Shown: positions 1 to 7,135, counted from the stretch's first letter. The stretch is 12,313 bases of DNA from Coriobacteriales bacterium (GCA_031282085.1 JAITEK010000032.1:1-12313); one strand, 5' to 3'. Notes: generated by a model from the sequence alone, not told the origin. A program made the numbers and translations.

Positions 1-88
1 CAGGGGGACAGGGCAATTGTCCCACCTGGTGAGTCTGTTGCTGCATTGAGAACGTGTCATCGTATGGGACAGTTGCCCCATCCCCCTG
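1..88. repeat. Imperfect 24-bp inverted repeat at left edge
   Basis: Positions 1-24 are the reverse complement of 65-88 with 21 of 24 matches. The outer parts of the arms read CAGGGGGA and TCCCCCTG, and the inner parts TTGTCCCA and TGGGACAG. The arms enclose 40 bp with no open frame of interest. The octamer CCTGTCCC recurs just to the right at about 85-103, with a relative (CTCTGTCCC) near 111-119. The layout is that of an intergenic palindromic (REP/MITE-like) repeat. The left arm begins at base 1, so the element may extend out of the window. No transposase is visible here. Confidence 0.7.
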
Positions 89-167
89 TCCCAACCCCTG
101 TCCCGTCTCCCTCTGTCCCAAAGCAGCACAGCGTTGGTGGCGCCTGCCAAAGATTACACGAAAACCT
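89..167. other. Non-coding stretch between two inverted repeats
   Basis: Apart from the repeated CCTGTCCC-type octamers near its left end, I see no gene, promoter or terminator here. An open frame crosses it on the plus strand (46-453), but it runs antisense into the MFS gene, has no ribosome binding site and encodes a composition-biased product, so I treat it as non-coding. Confidence 0.5.
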
Positions 168-294
168 GCCCAAATTTGCGAAAAGGCGGACTCTGCGAGC
201 GATGTTTTGCTCCACGTTGTTGCAAAACCCGAATAATCGGGGGCGCAAAAGGGTGATTTTTTGCGTTACTCCCCGCCTTTCCGAAAATTTGGGC
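168..294. repeat. Long imperfect stem enclosing three hairpins
   Basis: Arms 168-189 and 273-294 pair at 20 of 22 positions (mismatches 178/284 and 181/281). Between them lie three smaller inverted repeats. GTTTTGC (204-210) pairs with GCAAAAC (222-228). CCCGA (228-232) pairs with TCGGG (237-241) around a 4-nt loop. CGCAAAA (244-250) pairs with TTTTGCG (259-265). The first two share base 228, so one pair must give way. On the minus strand the structure starts 6 nt after the MFS stop codon, so it would form the 3' end of that mRNA and could act as a terminator or RNA-stabilising structure. No U-tract follows it. A MITE or a structured small RNA are alternatives. The pairing is directly visible; the function is inference. 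Confidence 0.6.
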
Positions 295-300
295 ACGAAT

Positions 301-1737
301 TCAGCTTTTTGGTGGCAGATGAGTGTCGCGGGAGAGCAGAACCACTACCAGGACCAGGCCGATGAACAGGAAGGCGGCGCAGGTGAACCATACGGTCTCA
401 TAGCCGATGGCGGTTATGGCGCCTTCGGGGGTGGCGCCTACCTTGAGCAGTGAGAGGAAGAGGCCCGAGCCGAGCGCGCCGCCGAGGGTCTGCGCAGAGT
501 TGAACAGGCCGGTTGCTATGCCGTGCGTGCCCCGCGGCGCGCGCAGGGGGATGATGACTGGGATGGCGGCCGAGATTATCCCCGTCCCCACACCCACCAG
601 CACGATGAAGAACGCGAGTTTGGCGATGCTTGTCGCAAGGATCGCCCACTGCAAAAAACCCAGAGTGCCGAGGGCAAAGCCCAGTATCAACCCCTTCTTG
701 GCGCCGAGGCGGCTGATGATGAGCGGGAGCGAGAGCGCTGCGAGCACCGTCATAACGAGGATGGCCGTTTGCGCGATGGAGATGGCGCTTGGCTCAAAGC
801 CGTAGCCGTAGCCCATCTGGGCGGGGTTTGCGTCGAGGAAGGTTGCCAGCGGAGACAGGAAGCCGTAGAACACGGCGCCGTAGCAGATGGCGCCGAGATA
901 CAGCGGGCCGAGTTGGCGCGAGAACAGCACCCGCACGTCGATGGCCGGGTGCTCCGTGCGCCGCTCGTAGCGGTACCAGTAGACGGCAATGCCGGCCGCA
1001 ACCAGCAATGCGGCCACGCCGAGCACGGACTCAACACCGCCTTCCACTATCGTCACAAAGCCGATGATGGCAACAAACATGATGAGGCCCAGCAGCACAA
1101 AACCCTTGCCGTCGATATGCGTGTCCGCCCCGCTCACGAACTCCGGCATAACAAAGAACACCAGCACAACCGCGATGAAGATGAGCGCGGGGATAATCGC
1201 CGCGCAGGGCACCAGGCTTCCGAACGCGCCGTAGATGAAGCCCGCCGAAGCCGTGCCCGCCACCGTGCCGACTGTGAGGGTCGCGACGATTGCCGAGACG
1301 GCCGTGGTTGCGCGTTTGCCCTCCGTTTTGGCGTGCACGAGTGCGATGTGCAGCGGCAGCCACACGGCGATGGGCCCGTTGAGGAGGCGCCCCACCAAGA
1401 CGAGCGCCCACGAGCGTGTGAGTACCCCCACGAGGATGAGGATGGTCGCAAGCAGCACCGTGCTGATGACGACGCGCAGCACCTTGCGGTAGCCTTTGAT
1501 GTCGCCGAGGCGCGTGAGTATCGGCACAAAGAGCGCGGCGACCGCAGTGGGGATGGTGTTGAACAGGGTCAGGCCCGAGGCGTCCACCGCCAGCAGGGAG
1601 CCGAATTTGGGGATGAGCGGCTCGTAGAAGCCCTGAGTGAAGCCGCTGACGAACTCGATAACCACGATGGTTAAGACCAGCCTGAACGACTGGCTCCCCA
1701 GGCCGCGTAATCCGCTTGTTCTTTGTGCCTCCGTCAT
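301..1737 (-). CDS. MFS drug/metabolite exporter, 14-TM (DHA2-like)
   Basis: This is an integral membrane secondary transporter of 478 residues that probably uses the proton gradient to export a small hydrophobic compound. The chain is almost entirely hydrophobic segments, consistent with 12-14 helices and with the length of the EmrB/QacA-type (DHA2) branch. An MFS motif A is visible at residues 74-87 (LTRLGDIKGYRKVL, key Asp79), and a late Gly-rich helix (NSAQTLGGALGSGLF) is typical of this branch. The ATG at 1737 is chosen because GGGGAG lies 5 nt upstream; an in-frame ATG at 1758 has only a weak site. The gene is divergent from the PCYOX-like oxidoreductase across 153 bp, which suggests a shared function or regulation. 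The substrate cannot be read from sequence. Confidence 0.9.
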   Translation of the reverse strand: MTEAQRTSGLRGLGSQSFRLVLTIVVIEFVSGFTQGFYEPLIPKFGSLLAVDASGLTLFNTIPTAVAALFVPILTRLGDIKGYRKVLRVVISTVLLATILILVGVLTRSWALVLVGRLLNGPIAVWLPLHIALVHAKTEGKRATTAVSAIVATLTVGTVAGTASAGFIYGAFGSLVPCAAIIPALIFIAVVLVFFVMPEFVSGADTHIDGKGFVLLGLIMFVAIIGFVTIVEGGVESVLGVAALLVAAGIAVYWYRYERRTEHPAIDVRVLFSRQLGPLYLGAICYGAVFYGFLSPLATFLDANPAQMGYGYGFEPSAISIAQTAILVMTVLAALSLPLIISRLGAKKGLILGFALGTLGFLQWAILATSIAKLAFFIVLVGVGTGIISAAIPVIIPLRAPRGTHGIATGLFNSAQTLGGALGSGLFLSLLKVGATPEGAITAIGYETVWFTCAAFLFIGLVLVVVLLSRDTHLPPKS

Positions 1738-1742
1738 TATGG

Positions 1743-1748
1743 CTCCCC
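1743..1748 (-). promoter_or_regulatory. Ribosome binding site of the MFS gene
   Basis: On the minus strand GGGGAG is 5 nt from the ATG at 1737. The upstream in-frame ATG at 1758 lacks an equivalent, so this site decides the start. Confidence 0.7.
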
Positions 1749-1822
1749 GATTCCTCATTACTCGTTTCGTCCACGCGCCCCCACGGCTGGCGCTCGGGGG
1801 CTGTCCGTTTTGCCTGGCAAGG

Positions 1823-1830
1823 ATTATACT
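1823..1830. promoter_or_regulatory. Overlapping divergent -10-like elements
   Basis: The 8-bp block ATTATACT reads TATAAT on the minus strand (1828-1823, towards the MFS gene) and TATACT on the plus strand (1825-1830, towards the oxidoreductase). It is the most AT-rich spot in the 153-bp intergenic region. No good -35 hexamer sits at 16-18 bp on either side, so this is a suggestion only. If both are used, the two genes compete for polymerase at one site. Confidence 0.35.
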
Positions 1831-1878
1831 TCCAATCAGCGTTACGGCGAGGCCAATTTAATCGCAATCGGGAGCGAC

Positions 1879-1884
1879 AAGGAG
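1879..1884 (+). promoter_or_regulatory. Ribosome binding site of the oxidoreductase gene
   Basis: AAGGAG lies 6 nt before the ATG at 1891. It fixes the start there rather than at earlier in-frame codons that would read through the intergenic region. Confidence 0.8.
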
Positions 1885-1890
1885 CACGGC

Positions 1891-3339
1891 ATGAGTGAAA
1901 GCAAGATGAGGGTCGCGGTAGTGGGTGCGGGTGCGGCGGGGTCGGCGGCGGCTTACCGGCTCTGGCAGAAGCTGGGGCACGCGGTAAGCATCACCGTCTA
2001 CGAACGCAAAGAGCACGTCGGCGGCCGCGCGTGGGATCTGCAATTCGCCGGCACACGCATCGAGGTCGGCGGTACGCTGCTGCATTCCTCCGGCCGATAC
2101 ACCATGGAGCTCATGGAGTTCACAGGCTCCCAGGCGGGCGGCTCGGGCCTGTCCATCGACGGCAAAAACGAGACCTACGCGTTTTGGACCGGCAAGGGCT
2201 TTGTAGTCACAACCCGCACCTCGCTGCAATCGATGGCCGCCAACATACTCAGATACGTCGGCCTTGGCTCGGCGCGCCGGGTCGTGAGCAGCGCAACGGG
2301 TATGGCCAGCAAATGGGAGCGCGTCTACGACCTGCTCGGCAGCGGCCAAACATTCACCACGCCCCAGGCCCTGCTTGAGGAGCTCGGCCTGCGCGAGGCG
2401 ACGCAACTCTCACTGGCAAGCTACCTCGGCAAACTCGGCGCAAACAGGCGCATGACCCATGACATTGTGGAGCCGATCATCCACAATATGTATAACCAGG
2501 GCGCAGAAATCGGCGCGCTCGCCGGACTGGTGGGCCTCGCCGGCGCCGGACTGGCCGGCGGCTACCTCTTTGCCATCGAGGACGGCAACTGGACGATCTA
2601 CGACAAAACGCTCGCAAAAATAGGCGCTGACCTGCGGCTGAACACCCAGGTAACAGCTATAGAGATGTTGAGTGGGAGCAGTGCGCACGGTGAGGGCGAC
2701 CTCAACGGAGACGAACTCGGCGGAGCCGGGGAGACCCGCGAGGGCGCTGATGCTGCGGGCGGCGTGGGCGCGGGCGGCGCGAGGACCTGCTGCGCTGTGA
2801 CAACCGCCGACGGCGCCAGCGAATACTACGACGCAGTCATACTCGCCGCACCCCTCGCGCTTGCCGACCTCGAGCTGCGCGCAAACGGCGCACCGCTCGA
2901 CGCCACCGTCTACCCCTACCAAGAGGTACAGACCACGCTTGTGGTGGGCACCCTCAACCCCGCTTTCTTCGGCGCCGACCCCAGGAAGCGCCTGCCCAGC
3001 ACCGTGTTCACCGCGGATTCTGCCGGCGCGCCCTTTAAGAGCATCGGCGTGACGGGGCACTCCCCCACCTACGACAGCCGCATCTACAAGATATTCTCGG
3101 CCGACCACGAGATGACCGACGAGGAGTTAGGGCGTATCTTCTCAACCATCCACGACGTCCACCGCTTTGTGTGGCGCGGCGCCTACCCCGTTATCTCGCC
3201 GGACATCGACCACCTGCCCTTTGAGCTGGCGCCCGGCTTGTTCTACGCCTGCGCCTTTGAGACCGCCGCCGGGGCCATCGAGGTAGAAAGCGTAGCTGGC
3301 TACAACACCGCCAACCTGCTCGCCCAATACCTCACGTAG
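1891..3339 (+). CDS. FAD-dependent prenylcysteine oxidase-like protein
   Basis: A 482-residue flavoprotein. The N-terminus has a Rossmann dinucleotide fold: GAGAAG at residues 12-17, acidic Glu38 at the end of strand 2 (YERK), then VGGRAW at 43-48, as in amine oxidase-like FAD enzymes. From about residue 200 the order of motifs follows eukaryotic prenylcysteine oxidase (PCYOX1) as I recall it: a Gly-rich segment followed by FAIEDGNW (227-234), then EVQTTLVVGTLN (345-356), SIGVTG, YKIFS, and a closing FAD-contact region GLFYACAFETAAGAIEVES (449-467). PCYOX1 oxidatively cleaves prenylcysteine thioethers; the substrate in a bacterium is unknown. No signal peptide is seen, so it is probably cytoplasmic, unlike the lysosomal animal enzyme. 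A Gly/Ala-rich insertion at about 263-298 is absent from the human protein as I remember it. The gene is divergent from an MFS exporter. Family membership is fairly secure; the reaction is inferred. Confidence 0.85.
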   Translation: MSESKMRVAVVGAGAAGSAAAYRLWQKLGHAVSITVYERKEHVGGRAWDLQFAGTRIEVGGTLLHSSGRYTMELMEFTGSQAGGSGLSIDGKNETYAFWTGKGFVVTTRTSLQSMAANILRYVGLGSARRVVSSATGMASKWERVYDLLGSGQTFTTPQALLEELGLREATQLSLASYLGKLGANRRMTHDIVEPIIHNMYNQGAEIGALAGLVGLAGAGLAGGYLFAIEDGNWTIYDKTLAKIGADLRLNTQVTAIEMLSGSSAHGEGDLNGDELGGAGETREGADAAGGVGAGGARTCCAVTTADGASEYYDAVILAAPLALADLELRANGAPLDATVYPYQEVQTTLVVGTLNPAFFGADPRKRLPSTVFTADSAGAPFKSIGVTGHSPTYDSRIYKIFSADHEMTDEELGRIFSTIHDVHRFVWRGAYPVISPDIDHLPFELAPGLFYACAFETAAGAIEVESVAGYNTANLLAQYLT

Positions 3340-3347
3340 CCGCACGA

Positions 3348-3361
3348 CGCGCTGTTGCGCG
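3348..3361. terminator. Small hairpin between convergent genes
   Basis: CGCGC (3348-3352) and GCGCG (3357-3361) pair around the loop TGTT in the 28-bp gap between the convergent stop codons of the oxidoreductase and the second ABC gene. Being symmetric, it could serve both directions. There is no T-tract on either side, so it is a weak candidate for intrinsic termination. Confidence 0.3.
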
Positions 3362-3367
3362 CAGGGG

Positions 3368-5344
3368 TTATGTGGCGGGGGTGAATTGGGAGCTGTAGAG
3401 GCCGGCGTAGTGGCCGCCTGCGGCGAGGAGGTCCTCGTGGCTGCCTTGCTCGACGATGTCGCCGTTTTCCATCACCAGGATGAGGTCGGCGTTGCGTATC
3501 GTCGAGAGGCGGTGCGCGATGATAAAGCTCGTGCGACCGATCATGAGATTGTCCATCGCCTTTTGGATGAGTATCTCGGTACGCGTGTCAACTGAGGACG
3601 TCGCCTCGTCGAGTATGAGTATCTTGGGGTCGTGCAGCACGGCGCGCGCGATGGTGAGCAGCTGTTTTTGTCCCTGGGAGACGTTGGACGCCTCCTCGTT
3701 GAGCACCATCTCATAACCGTCTGGCAGCGTGGAGATGAAGTGGTCGGCCTGAGCGATGCGCGCCGCCGCACGCACCTCCTCATCGGTGGCCTCCAGCCTG
3801 CCGTAACGGATATTGTCCGCAACCGAGGCATTATACAGCCACGTGTCCTGCAGCACCATACCGAACAGCGAGCGCAAATCGTCGCGTTTGAAGCTGCGGA
3901 TGTCGTGCCCGTCTATGCGTATCGCACCCGCGTCCACGTCGTAAAAGCGCATGAGCAATTTGACGATGGTGGTCTTGCCGGCGCCGGTGTGCCCCACAAT
4001 GGCGATTTTCTGCCCTGGTGCGACCTCGGCGGTAAAGTCGTGGATGACCGGCTTGCCCGCGCCGTAGCCGAAGCGGACGTGCTCAAAGCTCACCGCACCT
4101 GCCACGGCGGCCACAGTGTCCGCGCTGACCGTAGCGCCAACCGTAGCGCCAAACAAGTCGCCAGCCCCCGCGTTGCCGCCAACCGCGTCGTCGGCCTCCG
4201 CATCGCTCGCGTCCGCGGGAATCTCGTCCTCCTCAAGAAAACCGAATATCCGCTCCGCAGCCGCCACTGTCTGTTGCAGCGCATTGGAGACCTGCGAGAG
4301 TTGCACGATAGGCTGCTGGAAGCTGCGCATATAGTACATGAACGCCTGGATGTCGCCGACGGTGATGCGCCCCTGGCTGGCGAGCCAGCCGCCCATCACG
4401 CAGACCACCACGTAACCGAGGTTGCCGATGACAGTCATAAGCGGCATCATCAGCCCGGAGAGGAAGTTCGCGCGCCACGCGGCGCCGTACAGCGTGTCGT
4501 TGCTCTCGGCGAACTGCTTTATCGCGCGTTGCTCCCCGTTAAAGGCACGCACGATGGTGTGCGCCCCAAAATTCTCCTCCACCAGGCCGTTGACCTTGCC
4601 GAGGTACTCCTGCTGGGCAACAAAGTGCTTCTGCGAGCGCGCAATGATAAATGCCACGGCGCCAACGGAAAGCGGCAGCGTGGCAAGCGCGATGAGGGTC
4701 ATCATCCAACTGATCGAGAACATCATGACGAGGATGCCGATGAAGCTCGCCAGGGAGGTGATGATCTGCGTCACGGATTGGCTGAGGGTTTGCTGGATGG
4801 CGTCCACGTCGTTGGTGATGCGGCTCATCACGTCGCCCGTTGCCGTTTTGTCGTAGTACGAGAAGGGCAGGCGCATGATCTTGCTGTCGATGTCGCGGCG
4901 CAGCGAGTAGCACACCTTGTTCGACACGCCCGCCATGAGAAAGCCTTGGACGAACTGGAACAGTGCGCTTGCGATATACAGCCCTGCAAGCAGGATGAGG
5001 ATGTGGGCGATGGTGACGAAGTCGATGCCCTGCCCGATGCCGGCGATCTGTGCCATGACCCCCTCAAAGAGCGTTGTGGTCGCCATGCCGAGTATCTTGG
5101 GCCCCACGATGCTGAAGGCGGTTGAGATCACGGCGAAGACTATGACGACAACGATTGCCCTGCGGTGTTTGCCGAGGTAGCGCAGTAGTTTTTTGAAGCT
5201 GCCCTTGAAGTCCTGCGGCTTCTCGCCCGGCGTCATGGCCGCGCCACCGGGACGTCCGCCAAAGGGGCCACGGCGGCGCGGCGGGGCGGACGGGGCCGAG
5301 GCGGGGGCGGCGGGAGAGGAAGGGGCGGGAGTGGCCTCACTCAT
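3368..5344 (-). CDS. ABC exporter half-transporter, canonical ATP-site subunit
   Basis: A 658-residue fused membrane/ATPase subunit of a heterodimeric exporter. Residues 1-45 are a Pro/Ala/Arg-rich cytoplasmic tail and about 60-350 are a six-helix ABC exporter domain. The ATPase has Walker A GHTGAGKT (451-458), Q-loop Gln499, signature VSQGQ (555-559), Walker B ILILDE with catalytic Glu580, and switch His611. The signature is SQGQ rather than SGGQ, which fits the partner completing a degenerate site. Between the two domains is an Asp/Ala/Gly-rich linker (about 372-417) longer than usual, containing a duplicated GATV. The ATG at 5344 is preferred over a GTG at 5353 because GGAGG lies 8 nt upstream. 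The gene overlaps the partner's stop codon by 8 bp, implying coupled translation. It resembles BmrD/LmrD; drugs or lipids are plausible substrates. Confidence 0.93.
   Translation of the reverse strand: MSEATPAPSSPAAPASAPSAPPRRRGPFGGRPGGAAMTPGEKPQDFKGSFKKLLRYLGKHRRAIVVVIVFAVISTAFSIVGPKILGMATTTLFEGVMAQIAGIGQGIDFVTIAHILILLAGLYIASALFQFVQGFLMAGVSNKVCYSLRRDIDSKIMRLPFSYYDKTATGDVMSRITNDVDAIQQTLSQSVTQIITSLASFIGILVMMFSISWMMTLIALATLPLSVGAVAFIIARSQKHFVAQQEYLGKVNGLVEENFGAHTIVRAFNGEQRAIKQFAESNDTLYGAAWRANFLSGLMMPLMTVIGNLGYVVVCVMGGWLASQGRITVGDIQAFMYYMRSFQQPIVQLSQVSNALQQTVAAAERIFGFLEEDEIPADASDAEADDAVGGNAGAGDLFGATVGATVSADTVAAVAGAVSFEHVRFGYGAGKPVIHDFTAEVAPGQKIAIVGHTGAGKTTIVKLLMRFYDVDAGAIRIDGHDIRSFKRDDLRSLFGMVLQDTWLYNASVADNIRYGRLEATDEEVRAAARIAQADHFISTLPDGYEMVLNEEASNVSQGQKQLLTIARAVLHDPKILILDEATSSVDTRTEILIQKAMDNLMIGRTSFIIAHRLSTIRNADLILVMENGDIVEQGSHEDLLAAGGHYAGLYSSQFTPAT
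4128..4151 (-). repeat. Perfect 12-bp tandem duplication inside the ABC linker
   Basis: ACCGTAGCGCCA occurs twice head to tail (4128-4139 and 4140-4151, plus strand). On the coding strand it gives GATVGATV within the interdomain linker. Being in frame and a multiple of three, it looks like recent replication slippage tolerated in a flexible region. Confidence 0.9.
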
Positions 5345-7088
5345 CGGCCTCACCTCCCCTCAGCTCACTTCCTGCGAGTTGGGAGGATGCTATCTCGTAG
5401 TATGCCTCGCAGGACGCAAGCAGCTCCTGGTGCGTGCCCACGCCCACAACGCGCCCCTCGTCTACAACCAGTATCTTGTCGGCGTTCATGATCGTGTTCA
5501 CACGTTGCGCGACGATGATGAGCGTGCTTTGCGCGGCATACTCGGCGAGCGCCGCCCTGAGCGCCGCATCGGTGGCAAAGTCGAGCGCCGAGAAGCTGTC
5601 GTCGAGCAGGTAGATGTCGGGCTTAGTGGCGAGCGCCCGCGCGATGGACAGGCGCTGGCGCTGCCCACCCGAGACGTCGGTGCCACCCTGGGCAATGGGA
5701 GCGTCAAAACCTTCCTCAAGCTCCTCTACGAACTCCAGCGCCTGCGCTACCTGCGCGACCTTCTCGCGGTCCTGCTCAGAAAGTCCGTCGGTGCCATACG
5801 CGATGTTGCTCGCGATGGTGCCCGCCATGAGCACGCTTTGCTGCGGCACATAACCGATGTGGCTCCGCAGCTGCGCCTGGCTCTGCGCACGCACGTCAAC
5901 ACCACCAACCAGCACCGCGCCCTCCGTCACATCGTAGAAGCGCAGGATGAGGTTGAAGATGCTCGATTTGCCCGAGCCGGTTGAGCCGATGAAGGCGGTC
6001 GTCTGCCCGGGCTGGGCGACAAACGAGACGTGGCTGAGCGCGTCCGCATCCGCTCCCTCATAGCGAAAACTCACGTCCCGAAACTCCACCCGGCCGCGCA
6101 AGGCAGGGTCCATGGGCTGCGGCTCGGGCGCATCGACGATGGCCGGCTCGGTTTGCAGCACTGCGTTGATGCGGTCGGCGCTTACCACGGCGCGCGGCAG
6201 GAAGATGAACAGCATGGCGATGAACATGAAGCTCATGATGATCTGCATGACGTATTGCAGGTAGGCCATCATGTCACCGACCTGCATCTGCGAGGCCGCG
6301 ACCTGCTGCGAGCCAACCCAGATGACGAGGATGCCGAGCCCGTTCATAAACAGCATCAGCACGGGCATGAGGAAGGTCATGGCGCGCTGGACGAACAGGT
6401 TGGTGCGCGTGAGGTCCTGGTTGACCGCCTCAAAGCGTTGGGTCTCAAAGTCCGTGCGCGAGAAGGCGTGAACGACCGCAAGCCCGTTGAGCGACTCGCG
6501 CGCGACGAGATTGAGCCGGTCGATGAGCTTTTGCATAATCGTGAACTTGGGCAGCACCACGGCCATCAACACAAGCGTGCCGCCGATGAGCAGCACAACC
6601 GCCACGCCGATTATCCAGCTCATGGAGACGGATTTGGAGAGTGCCATAAAGACGCCGCCGATGCCCATGATGGGTGCGTAGCAAATCATGCGGATGCCCA
6701 TGGTGAGCATCATCTGGATAACGGTAACGTCGTTGGTGGAGCGCGTGATGAGCGAGGCAGTGGAGAAGCGGTCGAACTCGGTGTGCGAGAAGCGTGCGAC
6801 CTTCTCAAAGACAGCGCGGCGCAAATTGCGGGCCACGCCAGCGCCGATGCGCGCCGATATATAACCCACGAGCACGGTGGCCACGCCGGAAAGCGCGGTA
6901 ACGAGCAGCATGAGCATCCCGATGCGCAGGATGTACGCGGTACCTGCCCCCTGCTGGATGCCCACGTTGACGATGTCACTCATGTAGTTGGGGAGGTTGA
7001 GTTCGCAGATGGCCTGGACAAAAAGAAGGACAATGGTAAGCCCGAGCCCTGCGAGGAATGGCTTGAGGAAACGCGCGAGTCCTATCAT
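5337..7088 (-). CDS. ABC exporter half-transporter, degenerate ATP-site subunit
   Basis: A 583-residue fused membrane/ATPase subunit and first gene of the pair. Hydrophobic helices span about 10-300. The ATPase carries Walker A GSTGSGKS (368-375), Q-loop near 416-417, a full signature VSGGQ (472-476), Walker B IYLLDD (492-497), D-loop SALD (500-503) and VAQR (526-529). The catalytic Glu is replaced by Asp497 and the switch His by Gln528, both in the same site. In BmrC, LmrC and TM287 this marks a non-hydrolysing site paired with a canonical one in the partner, so the gene is intact rather than decayed. It lies 107 bp downstream of tetR with a plausible promoter of its own and overlaps the partner gene by 8 bp. 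The ribosome binding site AGGAG is close to the ATG (about 3 nt). Confidence 0.93.
   Translation of the reverse strand: MIGLARFLKPFLAGLGLTIVLLFVQAICELNLPNYMSDIVNVGIQQGAGTAYILRIGMLMLLVTALSGVATVLVGYISARIGAGVARNLRRAVFEKVARFSHTEFDRFSTASLITRSTNDVTVIQMMLTMGIRMICYAPIMGIGGVFMALSKSVSMSWIIGVAVVLLIGGTLVLMAVVLPKFTIMQKLIDRLNLVARESLNGLAVVHAFSRTDFETQRFEAVNQDLTRTNLFVQRAMTFLMPVLMLFMNGLGILVIWVGSQQVAASQMQVGDMMAYLQYVMQIIMSFMFIAMLFIFLPRAVVSADRINAVLQTEPAIVDAPEPQPMDPALRGRVEFRDVSFRYEGADADALSHVSFVAQPGQTTAFIGSTGSGKSSIFNLILRFYDVTEGAVLVGGVDVRAQSQAQLRSHIGYVPQQSVLMAGTIASNIAYGTDGLSEQDREKVAQVAQALEFVEELEEGFDAPIAQGGTDVSGGQRQRLSIARALATKPDIYLLDDSFSALDFATDAALRAALAEYAAQSTLIIVAQRVNTIMNADKILVVDEGRVVGVGTHQELLASCEAYYEIASSQLAGSELRGGEADE
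5353..5357 (-). promoter_or_regulatory. Ribosome binding site inside the upstream ABC gene
   Basis: GGAGG on the minus strand, 8 nt before the ATG at 5344 and inside the last codons of the preceding gene. It decides the start of the second ABC subunit against the in-frame GTG at 5353. Confidence 0.7.
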
Positions 7089-7121
7089 CTTCTCCTACAT
7101 TTGTTTCGGCACCTTACTATT

Positions 7122-7135
7122 GTGTACGGCAACAC
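7122..7135. promoter_or_regulatory. Small palindrome at the ABC promoter, possible operator
   Basis: GTGT (7122-7125) and ACAC (7132-7135) are separated by 6 bp and lie just downstream of, and partly overlap, the proposed -10 element of the ABC pair. A TetR-type repressor bound here would block transcription. The arms are short, so this is weak evidence. The motif CAACAC (7130-7135) recurs upstream of tetR at 7844 and 7905. Confidence 0.3.

Noticed and set aside
85..119. CCTGTCCC repeats as a CRISPR array
   Set aside because: Repeats of 8 bp at irregular 11-15 bp spacing with no unique spacers and no cas genes.
168..294. tRNA-like cloverleaf
   Set aside because: The outer stem is 22 bp, far longer than an acceptor stem. 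There is no TTCGA T-loop, no anticodon arm of the right size and no CCA end.
523..1674. A 383-codon open frame antisense to the MFS gene
   Set aside because: Composition is extremely charged and repetitive (Arg/Asp/Glu/His), with no domain. The opposite strand encodes a clean membrane transporter.
1778..1800. CCCCC/GGGGG hairpin between the divergent genes as a riboswitch or attenuator
   Set aside because: Only a 5-bp stem with a 13-nt loop and no U-tract, readily expected in GC-rich DNA.
1723..1890. Longer N-terminus for the oxidoreductase
   Set aside because: The extra residues are translated intergenic DNA with no ribosome binding site; AAGGAG sits 6 nt before the ATG at 1891, directly ahead of the Rossmann fold.
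3632..5125. A 497-codon open frame on the plus strand antisense to the second ABC gene
   Set aside because: It is His/Arg/Asp-rich without any recognisable domain, has no ribosome binding site, and lies opposite a clear ABC exporter. GC-rich third positions keep such frames open.
5337..7088. First ABC subunit as a decaying pseudogene because catalytic Glu and His are missing
   Set aside because: The frame is full length and the same substitutions are standard in one subunit of heterodimeric exporters.
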